Source: DASQEH01 sp038237745 (GTDB lineage: Bacteria > Actinomycetota > Actinomycetes > Propionibacteriales > Nocardioidaceae). Taken from it: 64,000 nt of DNA. Positions 53,842 through 62,269 of the stretch are shown here, piece by piece; the stretch's first letter is position 1; each line of letters starts with the position of its first letter. Under the pieces are notes generated by a model. The model was not told the origin of the DNA. It saw only the letters and a list, made by a program, of their open reading frames with translations, and made no database searches. A program made the translations under genes and the position numbers. The stretch is from assembly GCA_038237745.1 (NCBI GenBank), contig JBBRYJ010000011.1, positions 1-64,000 on the forward strand. The letters run 5' to 3'.

Positions 53842-54878
53842 CCCGGATCATTCACGGGTCTGGGGCGTGATCGGCGCGTAGATGCACGGAAGTGCCTGCC
53901 AGGAGGGGAAACTTGGGATTGCGACGTCCCCAGTTCTCCCGCTTGGAAGGCACTCCGTAGGTGAAGCGTACTTCGTGGTCGACGGGTCTGTCCGTCTGTG
54001 GTGATGGTGTCGGTGTGGTGGCTCACGCCGGGAGCGTTTCGTTGAGGCTTCTTGCCGACCGGACGGGCCTGACTGCCGAGCTCTCGAAGGTGATGGCGCG
54101 GGGCTCGTTCGTCCCGGTCCATGACCGCGGGCGGGTCCTGACAGATGTCGCGGTGATGCTCGCCGACGGCGGTGAGGCGATCGCCGACATCGACGTGCTT
54201 CGTCACCATGGCGGCGTGCTCGGTTCGGTCGCTTCGGCGCCGACGGTGTGGCGGACGCTGGACGAGGTCACTGGCGGCCGGTTGAAGAAGATCCAGAGCG
54301 CGCGGGCCCGGGTCCGCCGCCACGCCGTGGACCCAGATCGTCGAGCACCACGGCGCGATCCCAGCAGGGTTGCCGGGACCGACCTGGGCGAAACGGTTGT
54401 GTTGGACGTGGACGCCACGATCGTGATCGCTCACTCCGAGAAGGAGCAGGCGTCGCCGACCTTCAAGAAGACCTTCGGGTTCCATCCGCTCGGGGTGTGG
54501 TGCGACAACACCGAAGAGTTCCTGGCCGCCATGTTGCGGACCGGGCGAGCCGGCTCGAACACCGCAGCCGACCACATCGCCGTCCTGGCCGACGCGATCG
54601 CCCAGGTCCCCGGCAAGCATCGCAAGGAGTTGCTGGTCCGCTCTGATGGCGCCGGGGCTTCCCATGACCTGCTGGACTGGCTCACCGAACAAGGCCGCGT
54701 GCGCGGCAGAAGTGTGGAGTACAGCGTCGGGTTCGCGATCACCGAGAAGATCCGCGAGGCCATCGCCGTGGTCTCGAAGAACGTGTGGACCCCGGCCACC
54801 GAGGCAGACGGCGGTGTCCGCGAGGGCGGCGATGTTGCCGAGCTGACCGGGCTCTTGGACCTGACGAGGTGGCCTTGA
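53842..54878 (+). mobile_element. Partial IS1380-family insertion sequence
   Basis: The left end is recognisable at about 53842, with CCCGGATCATTCACGGG, the terminal inverted-repeat form of IS1380 elements, 119 bases before the transposase start. No matching right end was found: coding sequence stops at 54878 and unrelated sequence follows. Confidence 0.65.
53961..54878 (+). pseudogene. IS1380-family transposase, truncated
   Basis: 305 residues of an expected ~460. Recognisable blocks: LADGGEAIADIDVLRHHGGV, then SAPTVWRTLDEV, VVLDVDATIVIAHSEKE with the catalytic Asp positions, KKTFGFHPLGVWCDN and LLVRSDGAGASHDLLDWL. It ends abruptly after AELTGLLDLTRWP, losing the C-terminal third that completes the DDE fold. 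Expected to be inactive. Confidence 0.85.
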
Positions 54879-55024
54879 CGGTCTGACACCTGCGCCCAAA
54901 ACACACAATGCCTGTCCTGCCGGGCCGCTCGCCAGCGTGCCTGCCACGCGCATGATCCGCCCTAGTCATTCCGAGCGTCACGCCCGCGTCACCGACCCAC
55001 AGCCCACCACCTTCACGTCGTGAC

Positions 55025-58000
55025 CTAGAAGTCGCTGTCGTTGTCTGTCTCGGTGTAGATCGTGGTGGCCGCGGCATTGCCGGCGATGTCTTTCGCGCCA
55101 ATTGCCGGCGTCCAGGCAACATTGCCGACGGCCGCTGCAACGGTCGGCGTGCCGCTTGGCGTGCCGATGGTGATGGTGAAGTTCGAGCCGCTCATGGTGA
55201 GGGTGGAGACCGTCCCGGTGAGTCCGAACGTCATCGTGGCGGAGACGTAGTCGTTCCGCTTGAGGTTCACGCTGCCGAGCGGCAGAAGCGTGGTGTTGGT
55301 TGAGTTGTAGACCGTCAGCTTGTCGGTACCGCTACCATTACCGTTCGTCGCGTGGACAACGACATTCTGGCTCGTCGCACCATTCCATCCAGCAATGATC
55401 GAGGCTGGGTCAATGGACTCGGAGTACGTCAGCGTGAAGGTGTCTCCCAGTTCGACCTTGCGGGCGATCCCGACGTTAGTCGTGGTGAAGCCGGTCCCGG
55501 TCGGCTTGGTCCGGTCGATGACGAACGCCGTGCTCGACGTGCCGGCGTTCCCCAGGCTGTCAGTCGCGCGCACGACCAGCGTGTAGGTGCCGTCGGCCAT
55601 GAAGGTCGTCGCCGCCAACGCGTAAGTCCACGATGTCGTGCCCGTTGCGATGATCCAGTTCTGGCTCGGTGCGCTGAACGTGGTGCCCGTCAGGTAGAGC
55701 CCGGTGCTGGCCCGCTGCACGCTGACTTCGATCTTGCTTACGCTGCTGCGCGCGTCGGACGCGGTGCCGCAGATGTCACCTGTCCCGGCAAGGCAGCCGG
55801 CGTCCCACGTCGTATTGATGTAGGGGGTGCCGGCAACGGGGAATGTCGTGCCGATGGACGGCGCCGTTGCGTCCACCGTCCAGGTACGGCTGGTTGTCGC
55901 GCCAGTGTTGGAAGCGCCATCGATCGCCCGGACGTCGAAGGTGTGTGAGCCGTCCGTAAGCGCCCCGTAGGTCTTGGGGCTCGCGCACGTAACCCACGAG
56001 CCCGCATCGAGGCGGCACTCGAAGGTAGCCCCCGCCTCTGCGGTGAAGGAGAACGTGTCGCCGCCGGCGGTGGTGCCACTGGGGCCTGAGGTGATAGTCG
56101 GCGCCACGGGTGCCGTCCGGTCGATCGTCATGGTCACAGCGTCGATGGCGGTGAACCCTGTGTTGTCGGTGGCGCGAGCGTGCAAGGCGTAGCTGTCGTC
56201 AGCGGGGAACGACGCAGCGGTCATGTCGTAGGACCAGGCGGTGGTCCCCGTCGCCGCGAGGTAGACCTCGGTGGCGCTGCTGAAGCTTGTCCCGCTCCAG
56301 TACAGCGAGGTGCTGTTACGCCGGATGCTGACGGCGACTGCGGAGACGCTGCCCCCTGGGTCTGAGGCTGTACCGCACAGGTCGGCGGCCGGAGTACCGC
56401 ACCCTGCGGCGTAGGTGGTGTTGTTATACGTGGCGCCGGCGTTGGGGAAGCTGATGCTGATGCTGGGCAGGCCGACGTCGACGGTCCAGGTGTAGGAGGC
56501 GATCGTGCTGACGTTGCCGGCCGCGTCCGTGGCGCGGACGCTGAAGGTGTGCGAGCCGTTGCTAAGGCCGGTGTAGTCCGCGGGGGTCGTACAGGTGGCC
56601 CACAGCGCGGAGTCCAACCGGCAATCGGCCCCGGTCCCGGCCTCGGTGTCGCTGAAGCCGAACTGGGCGAAGGGACCACCGGGGTTGCTGGGGGCCTGGT
56701 TGATCTGCGGGGTGGGAGGGGCGACAGTGTCGAGAGTCAGGTCCACACCACCGACACCGGTGTTGCCAACGGCGTCGGTAGCTTGCCACCTCACGGTGTA
56801 GCCACCGTCGGTGGGAAAGCTGGTGCCGGCGAAGCCGTACGACCAGGAGGCGGTCCCAGCGGCGGCGAGCCAGGTCTCGGTGGTGGCAGCGAAGGAGCTC
56901 CCGTCCCAATAGCGGTTCGTGCTGACCCGCCGGATGCTGATGGCGACAGTTGTGAGTCCGCTGCCGACGTCGCTGGCCGTACCGCACATGTCGCCGGTGG
57001 CCGCAGTCCCGCAGCCAGCGATCCAACCAGCGAGGTTGTAGCCAGTGGCAGTCGGGAAGGTCATGGATGCGGTGGGCGCGGTGGCGTCGACTGTCCAGGT
57101 CGTCGACGCCGTTGTGCTGATGTTCCCCGCCCCGTCGACCGCACGCACAGTCACCGTGTGTGACCCGTGCAAGAGGTTGTCGTACGTCTGCGGGCTCGAG
57201 CAGGAGGCGAACGCGCCGCTGTCCAGCTTGCACTCGAAGCCGGCGGTGGAGTCGGCCGTGGTGAAGGTCAGAGTCGCCGACGGCCCACTGGTCGCCGGTG
57301 GCACGCTGGTCAGGGTGGGCGCCGCGGGCGCCGTCCGGTCGATGGTGATCGTGCGCGAGTCGTAGCCCCGGTTGTTGGCGGCGTCGGTGGCACGCGCCCG
57401 AACGGTGTAGCCGCCCTCGGAGAAGGCGCTCGCCAGGAAGGCGTACGTCCAGTCTGCGGTGCCTGTGGCGGCGGCCCATGTCTCGGGTGTGGCGGAGAAG
57501 CTCGTGCCGTTCCAGTACTTGTTATCGCTAAGGCGACGCACGCTAACGTCGACCGCCGTGACGCCGACGTCGTCGTCTCCGGTGCCGCAGATGTCACCGG
57601 TCGAGGCGGTGCCGCAGCCGGCGTTGAAGCCGCTGTCGTTGTACAGACCAGCGACCGTGGGGAAGGCAATGGAAATGGTAGGGATCGTCAGGTTGACGGT
57701 CCAGGTGTACGACGTCGTCGCGCTGACGTTGCCCACCGAGTCAGTCGCGCGGACGTTGAAGGTGTGTGATCCCGCGGTCAGAGGAGTGTAGTCCACCGGG
57801 CTGCCGCAGGAGGCGAACGCGGCCCCGTCGAGGTTGCAGTCGAGCGTCGCCGTGGCTTCGGCCTCGGTGAACGCGAAGGTCACCGTGTCGCCGCTGGGGG
57901 AAGCCGGGGTGAGGGTGAGCACAGGCACCGGCGGGGGCGTGCTGTCCACGACGATGCCGGCGCTGGCCGAGACGCCGCTAGGCGACGCCACCGCGTAGAT

Positions 58001-58663
58001 CGTATGAGCGCCCTCGCTCGTACCAGCCGGCACGGTGATGGACACCGCGCCACCACCGCCGGCGGGAATGGTCGCGGGGGTTGCGCTTCCGGCCAGGCTT
58101 CCCGTGAGAATAGTGCCGCCGGTGCTGTCCAGACGGTATTGAAGGGTCTCGCCGCCGATTAAGCCGGCGGCGGTACCGGTAAGTAATGTGCCCGGCTTTG
58201 CCGTCGTCGACGTGAGGACCAAGGTTGGCGCCGCCACTGTGATGGAGCTGCTCTTCGCGCTTTCGGCGCCACTCCAGTTGGTAGCGAAGAGCGGTGTCAC
58301 GGAGTAGACCCACTGTCCGGCCGGGACGCTGCTCTCAGTACACGTCGTGGCCGCGACGGTGCCCGTGCACGCCGACAGCATGGTCTGCGCCGTGAGCGTC
58401 GCGACGTCATACCGCTTGACCCTGTAACCGGCCACAGCGTTCCCGTTCGACAAGGTGCTCGCTGCCCAGTTGACCGTGACTGTCCTCCCCACGGCGTTCA
58501 CCGTGGGAGTCGCACCCTGGTTGACCGTCACGGTTGCGGAGGCGCCATTGCCGCCGGGGATGGAACCCTCGGTCCAGAATGCCCATCCCGTGCCGACCGT
58601 GAGGGCGTAGGCGATCAGGACCCCGACCAGCCGCAGCAGCGTTTTCCGGTGTACTCGGGTCAC
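55025..58663 (-). CDS. Large secreted Ig-like repeat protein (fibre locus subunit D)
   Basis: 1,212 residues from GTG 58663, overlapping the upstream gene by 4 bases (GTGA). N-terminal hydrophobic helix (LVGVLIAYALTVGTGWAFW) ends in the AFWTEGS motif shared with its operon partners. Next is a fibronectin-type-III-like domain (about residues 50-145) and an Ig-like domain (145-240). Four repeats of ~200 residues follow, starting near 275, 477 and about every 200 after; each has C-x-LD...SC, GSHTFxVRATD, AGCGT...DICGTASD and YW-GTSFS motifs. The C-terminal ~150 residues differ and end TDNDSDF. No LPXTG or TM tail, so retention would need another partner. Probable surface adhesin or fibre tip. 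Confidence 0.85.
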   Translation of the reverse strand: MTRVHRKTLLRLVGVLIAYALTVGTGWAFWTEGSIPGGNGASATVTVNQGATPTVNAVGRTVTVNWAASTLSNGNAVAGYRVKRYDVATLTAQTMLSACTGTVAATTCTESSVPAGQWVYSVTPLFATNWSGAESAKSSSITVAAPTLVLTSTTAKPGTLLTGTAAGLIGGETLQYRLDSTGGTILTGSLAGSATPATIPAGGGGAVSITVPAGTSEGAHTIYAVASPSGVSASAGIVVDSTPPPVPVLTLTPASPSGDTVTFAFTEAEATATLDCNLDGAAFASCGSPVDYTPLTAGSHTFNVRATDSVGNVSATTSYTWTVNLTIPTISIAFPTVAGLYNDSGFNAGCGTASTGDICGTGDDDVGVTAVDVSVRRLSDNKYWNGTSFSATPETWAAATGTADWTYAFLASAFSEGGYTVRARATDAANNRGYDSRTITIDRTAPAAPTLTSVPPATSGPSATLTFTTADSTAGFECKLDSGAFASCSSPQTYDNLLHGSHTVTVRAVDGAGNISTTASTTWTVDATAPTASMTFPTATGYNLAGWIAGCGTAATGDMCGTASDVGSGLTTVAISIRRVSTNRYWDGSSFAATTETWLAAAGTASWSYGFAGTSFPTDGGYTVRWQATDAVGNTGVGGVDLTLDTVAPPTPQINQAPSNPGGPFAQFGFSDTEAGTGADCRLDSALWATCTTPADYTGLSNGSHTFSVRATDAAGNVSTIASYTWTVDVGLPSISISFPNAGATYNNTTYAAGCGTPAADLCGTASDPGGSVSAVAVSIRRNSTSLYWSGTSFSSATEVYLAATGTTAWSYDMTAASFPADDSYALHARATDNTGFTAIDAVTMTIDRTAPVAPTITSGPSGTTAGGDTFSFTAEAGATFECRLDAGSWVTCASPKTYGALTDGSHTFDVRAIDGASNTGATTSRTWTVDATAPSIGTTFPVAGTPYINTTWDAGCLAGTGDICGTASDARSSVSKIEVSVQRASTGLYLTGTTFSAPSQNWIIATGTTSWTYALAATTFMADGTYTLVVRATDSLGNAGTSSTAFVIDRTKPTGTGFTTTNVGIARKVELGDTFTLTYSESIDPASIIAGWNGATSQNVVVHATNGNGSGTDKLTVYNSTNTTLLPLGSVNLKRNDYVSATMTFGLTGTVSTLTMSGSNFTITIGTPSGTPTVAAAVGNVAWTPAIGAKDIAGNAAATTIYTETDNDSDF

Positions 58664-59157
58664 GGTCCGGCCGTTACGTAGACGGTGGTGTTTGCGCCTT
58701 GACAGGCGTTCGCCGCGCCGACACCCATCGCCAACGCATTCGTCAACGTGACGGGCAGGGCGCCGTTCACGGCACCGACCTTGGCGGGTACGGTCCAGCC
58801 GGCCCCGCCGTTCGTCTGTGCAGTGAAGCTCAGCGTCGCCACTGCACAGGCAGAGTGACCGGCATCGACGGCGAACCCGCCGGTCCCTTGGCCCGTGGCG
58901 AGCATCAGCGACCCGATGAACACGGGGGAAGCATTCGGGTTGGAGACGGTGAGGACGACGTTGGCCTGTCCACCCGGGTAGAGCGACGCCGAGGGCGTCC
59001 CGGGGCTCACGCTCACGGCCACGGTGGTCCCCGTCGTGCCAGAACCGGTACCGCTGCCGGATCCGCGCCAGTACGCATTGGCGATACCGCCGAGGCCCAC
59101 CGCGAGGCCGATCAGGAGGCAGGTCAGCATCACCCGTCCGGGCGTGCGACAGCCCAT
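58660..59157 (-). CDS. Small secreted beta-sandwich-like protein (fibre locus subunit C)
   Basis: 165 residues from ATG 59157, which overlaps the stop of the previous gene as TGATG. Hydrophobic helix CLLIGLAVGLGGIANAYWRG followed by a Gly/Ser/Thr linker (GSGSGTGSGTTGT). The body has LYPGGQANVVLTVSNPNASP, then VFIGSLML, and ends with ANACQGANTTVYVTAGP. The PG...L...NxNxxP block and the terminal C-x-x-A...Y motif are shared with subunits A and B, implying paralogy. Confidence 0.78.
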   Translation of the reverse strand: MGCRTPGRVMLTCLLIGLAVGLGGIANAYWRGSGSGTGSGTTGTTVAVSVSPGTPSASLYPGGQANVVLTVSNPNASPVFIGSLMLATGQGTGGFAVDAGHSACAVATLSFTAQTNGGAGWTVPAKVGAVNGALPVTLTNALAMGVGAANACQGANTTVYVTAGP

Positions 59158-59666
59158 CAGTGGCTCGTTGTCCCGAAAGCAGTGTAGGCGAGCGTCAGCG
59201 ATGCCTTCTTGCACCCGTCCTGGTCGGCTGAAGTGTTCAGCATGCCCACGCGTGGCCACATGTCCTTGGCGAGATCGAGTCTGCGGAGACTGGTCCCCTT
59301 GTGGTCGCCGAGCTCGACCTGAAGACTGCCCGGTGCCTGCTGGACCGCGAAGTCGTCCAAAGTGCAGGGGAGGCTGTGGGTGGCCCGGGGGGCGCTGACC
59401 GCCCGCACCGTCACCTTGATGCGCGAAGCGGTCAAGGAGAAGCCGTTGGGGTTCCTGAGCTTGAGGTTCAGGCGCACCATGACGCCCGGCGAGATCGGCC
59501 GCTGGGTGTGGCCAGAGATGGCGAACGACACGATCGTGCCGCCAAGATCGGCGCCTCCGGATCCGCTACCGCCAGTGATCTGCCCCGACTGCGGGGCAGC
59601 GGATAGGACGTGCGCCAGGACGAGGCCGCCGATCAGTACGGTCGTGCCCGCGAGCGCGACGTGCAC
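59157..59666 (-). CDS. Small secreted protein (fibre locus subunit B)
   Basis: 169 residues from GTG 59666, with AGGAG 10 bases upstream; upstream in-frame starts lie in or beyond the terminator palindrome and are unlikely. Hydrophobic helix VALAGTTVLIGGLVLAHVLS, a Gly/Ser linker (ITGGSGSGGADLGG), then ISPGVMVRLNLKLRNPNGFS and a C-terminal DQDGCKKASLTLAYTAFG. It lacks the AYW triad of the others but keeps both body motifs. Probably membrane-anchored or exported. Confidence 0.75.
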   Translation of the reverse strand: MHVALAGTTVLIGGLVLAHVLSAAPQSGQITGGSGSGGADLGGTIVSFAISGHTQRPISPGVMVRLNLKLRNPNGFSLTASRIKVTVRAVSAPRATHSLPCTLDDFAVQQAPGSLQVELGDHKGTSLRRLDLAKDMWPRVGMLNTSADQDGCKKASLTLAYTAFGTTSH

Positions 59667-59740
59667 GTGCGCAAAGCTCCTAATCTCGGCCTCCCCGGCA
59701 CCTCGGCAACGGACATCACAGCTTCCGGATTCTGCAAGAA

Positions 59741-59780
59741 AGGTGGATGGGAGAGGGCGGCCGCCCTCTCCCATCCACCT
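59741..59780. terminator. Perfect 40-bp palindrome after subunit A gene
   Basis: Two 20-base arms (AGGTGGATGGGAGAGGGCGG and its complement) meet without a spacer. It starts 14 bases after the subunit A stop on the minus strand and is followed by TTTCTT. The next gene starts 75 bases further on. Best read as a strong but leaky terminator setting a high A:B/C/D ratio. It could also protect the A transcript from 3' decay. Confidence 0.8.
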
Positions 59781-59794
59781 CGTCAAACGATCGA

Positions 59795-60271
59795 TCAGGC
59801 GATGACGTAAGCAAGGTTGACTGTGGCGTTCTTGCAAGCGTCCTGGTTGGTCACCTTGTTGTTGAACTTGATCGTCGCACCGCTCCACGCACCGGTACCG
59901 GTGCCCGACGCCACTTCGGCGTTGACGGTCGCGACCGGGGTGGCGAGGGTGTAGTCGGACGCGTCGCAGGTCCCTGCCGGGGCGCCACTGGCCTTCACCA
60001 CACTGGAGATGCTGGCGGTCACGGTGGCCACGTAGACCGGGCCGCTGTTGGCGTTGTTGAAGTTGCCAGTGAGAGCCTGAGCTGAGTCACCCGGAGCCAT
60101 CGCGGTGACGGTGCTGGTCTGCACCGCCACGATCGCGGCGTTGGTGCCGGTTGCCGCCGTGCCCGTTCCCGAGCCGCCAGCGGTCCAGTAGGCGAAGGCC
60201 ACACCTGCGCCGACGACGAGAACAAGGGTTGCTGTGACAATGACAACGATCTTCTTGGAGATGGTGCGCAT
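59795..60271 (-). CDS. Small secreted TasA/camelysin-like protein (fibre locus subunit A)
   Basis: 158 residues from ATG 60271, with AGGAG 7 bases upstream. Basic N-terminus MRTISKK, hydrophobic helix IVVIVTATLVLVVGAGVAF, then AYWTAGGSGTGTAATGT. The helix followed by AYW/AYF resembles SipW-processed signal peptides. The body has MAPGDSAQALTGNFNNANSG, then PVYVATVTASI, close in form to the PGDS...NSG strand of TasA, and ends NQDACKNATVNLAYVIA; two Cys may form a disulfide. Promoter-proximal gene and probable major subunit. The TasA relation is my reading of short motifs, not a search result. Confidence 0.8.
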   Translation of the reverse strand: MRTISKKIVVIVTATLVLVVGAGVAFAYWTAGGSGTGTAATGTNAAIVAVQTSTVTAMAPGDSAQALTGNFNNANSGPVYVATVTASISSVVKASGAPAGTCDASDYTLATPVATVNAEVASGTGTGAWSGATIKFNNKVTNQDACKNATVNLAYVIA

Positions 60272-60820
60272 GATTGAACTCCTGTGAGTCATGGTGGGTT
60301 TCGATGGACACCTTCACGCATGCAAGCTGGCGCTGAGTTCCGGCGACCGCCCAACCACACATCACTAAACGTAGTCAAATGACTGCTCTCTGTCATCCTC
60401 CTTTCGGCCGGTTTCCAGCACCAAAGGGTCGATGTCCACAAAACGGCCGGTGATCTGAGGTGGCGGTCAGGGGAAGGGACGCCCGACGCGTCCAGTGACA
60501 GCAACTCAGCCCCCACGGCCGCAAGCGACCCGCTCTACCGGATCCGAAACGCGCTAGCCGGGGCAGAAATCACCGGACCGGCAGCTCGGCCGGATCGAGG
60601 CTGAACTCCAGGCCGGATCGCCTACTCCATCGACACGCGGATGAAGTCCCGCCTGGCTGTCGCAGCCCTGCACAACGCCGCAGCCCGCCGCCGCGTTGAC
60701 GGCAGCGAGGTCGCCGGCTGCGTGGTCCAAGGTCGCGTTACGCCGCGAATCGCCCCCAGAGGACGGGGCAAACGCCGATCGCGGCGTGTTCGGATGACGC
60801 CGCGAGCCCTTGGCGCAATG
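60272..60820. other. Upstream region of the fibre locus (549 bp)
   Basis: No intact gene. An AT-rich patch at 60361-60385, including TTTGACTACG on the minus strand, is the likely promoter area for subunit A, leaving a leader of about 100 bases. CGGCCGGTTT (60405-60414) and AAACGGCCG (60441-60449) are inverted and may be an insertion-sequence end. An IS3-type transposase scrap lies at 60611-60730. Confidence 0.5.
60611..60730 (+). pseudogene. IS3-type transposase (integrase core) fragment
   Basis: About 40 residues, ARIAYSIDTRMKSRLAVAAL, then HNAAARRR and VAGCVVQ. Matches the segment of IS3-family OrfB around GYSIDxRMKxxLAVxAL...VAGCIVHSDRGSQ, cut just before the catalytic DRG. No start, no stop context and no flanking remainder. 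Confidence 0.65.
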
Positions 60821-60877
60821 TCAGGGCAGCGCCACGAACCGGCGGAGGAAGGACCGCGCGCTGGACGTGTCGAGGCG

Positions 60878-61576
60878 CTAGTCGACGTTCGTGGCCCGAC
60901 AGAGCGCGTCCCCGGTGATGGTGACGGCAGCCACCGTCTGCGAGTGGCCGAGGAAGTTCGGGCCGCCGGAGTCTCCGTAACATGTACCGCCGTCGCCGGT
61001 TGCAGGGTTCATCGACACCCGAAGCCAGGAGGGAGTGACGGCGTTCAGGCTACCCACTGCCGTCATGCGCACGTCATCGTAGAGGTACCGGTGGCCACCG
61101 GGACCGTTGGTCACCTTGTAGGCGCCGTATCCGACCGAGGTGATTCTTCGGCCATGTGAGAGGGACGAGAGTGAGCCCGCCGCAGGAAGCCTGGCCGGTG
61201 AGACTCCCGCAACAGGACGGTCCAGCACGACGACGGCGATGTCGTGCGGGTCACTCTGCCGGAACCCGTAACGGGGGTCGCCATGAAAAGTGCCGACGTA
61301 TGTCGCGTCCCCGTCCTGGTACGAGGTCGAGAACGTCACGCGGACCCGCTCGTCGCCACCCTCGTCACAGTGCGCGGCGGTCAGAAAGACGTAAGGGCTG
61401 ATCAGCGTCCCCGAGCAGTAGATCCATGTCCCGTCGGAGTAGGCCTTATCGGCCACCAGGCCGCCGACGCTCGGGTGACTGGCCCCGTCGGGTGAACCCG
61501 ATGTGATCGCCGCCACTGGTGCGGCGACGGACAGACAGGCAAGAGCCGCCAGGACAACACCGAGACGCCGAACCAA
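60878..61576 (-). CDS. Secreted trypsin-like serine protease, C-terminus cut by TAG
   Basis: 232 residues from TTG 61576, with AAGGAG 6 bases upstream. Signal peptide VVLAALACLSVAAPVAAI. The catalytic triad is complete: LTAAHC (His), HDIAVVV (Asp), GDSGGP (Ser). The frame stops at TAG 60878-60880 after CRATNVD, but reading through gives RLDTSSARSFLRRFVALP and a TGA at 60821, which fits the normal end of such proteases (NVTYRLDT...). So a TAC-to-TAG change removed ~19 residues, including the final helix. It may be inactive. Confidence 0.82.
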   Translation of the reverse strand: MVRRLGVVLAALACLSVAAPVAAITSGSPDGASHPSVGGLVADKAYSDGTWIYCSGTLISPYVFLTAAHCDEGGDERVRVTFSTSYQDGDATYVGTFHGDPRYGFRQSDPHDIAVVVLDRPVAGVSPARLPAAGSLSSLSHGRRITSVGYGAYKVTNGPGGHRYLYDDVRMTAVGSLNAVTPSWLRVSMNPATGDGGTCYGDSGGPNFLGHSQTVAAVTITGDALCRATNVD

Positions 61577-62269
61577 TCAGGGCTCCTTTCGGGGGCGTCG
61601 GGATCGATCCAACGCACGTCGACCGCAGCATAGCGTCACTGGTTCGCGATGCTTCCGCGGCGAACCAGCACCGCAACCGGGTGGTGTCCAACAGTTTCAT
61701 CGGGTTCCATGAGTCCAAGAGCCGTTGGTTCTCCGTCCAGACCAGCACGCCACTCGCCCGCCGAGCAGGGCTCGCAGCCAAGACTCTCGGTTGCTCGATC
61801 AACCTGTTCGCGACCCACTCCAGACGCGTTCGCTTGTACGCGCAGCGTCCGAGATCGACTCTGAAGCGCGGCCGACCCTGCTCAACCACCCGCCTCATCT
61901 CGGCGGAGACTCGACCCACCAGGTAGACGATCAGATGATGACTGTCCCCTGGCACCTGTGCCACTTCGCCGAAGTTGGGTTGCCTCACCGCAACCCGGGT
62001 GAGCCGACGACGGTACATGACGTCTGCAGATGCGGTGCTGGCGCTCACCGGACCCATAGTCACGTCGGCTACGTCTGCTCGGTTCACGATCGTCATCGCG
62101 GTTGCGGCGCCGCCGCCGGCCAAGCCACCTCAGCGACCAGCACCATGTGCAGCCGTAGGTACCTTCTCAGACTCTCAAGCGACTCATGGGGTCTGCGTAT
62201 CACACAGGTGGTGCGCCGAGTGCCTCGTATCGGGCTCCAGGGATTTGACTGGCAACCGCCCAACAAGCC
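61577..62269. other. Region without a convincing gene (693 bp)
   Basis: The longest frame is on the minus strand, 62123 to 61446 (225 codons, segment GEVAQVPGDSHHLIVYLVGR). It keeps high third-position GC, but it would overlap the protease signal peptide by about 130 bases and I recognise nothing in it. A plus-strand frame (61519-61926) shares the same wobble positions, so codon bias cannot separate them. Low-confidence coding at best; possibly degraded sequence. Confidence 0.3.

Noticed and set aside
60878..60880. TAG read as pyrrolysine or programmed read-through in the protease
   Set aside because: No pyrrolysine machinery or downstream structure was seen. A simple TAC-to-TAG change explains it better.
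61446..62123. 225-codon minus-strand gene
   Set aside because: Overlaps the protease signal sequence by about 130 bases, has no recognisable domain, and shares wobble positions with a plus-strand frame. Kept only as an uncertain region.
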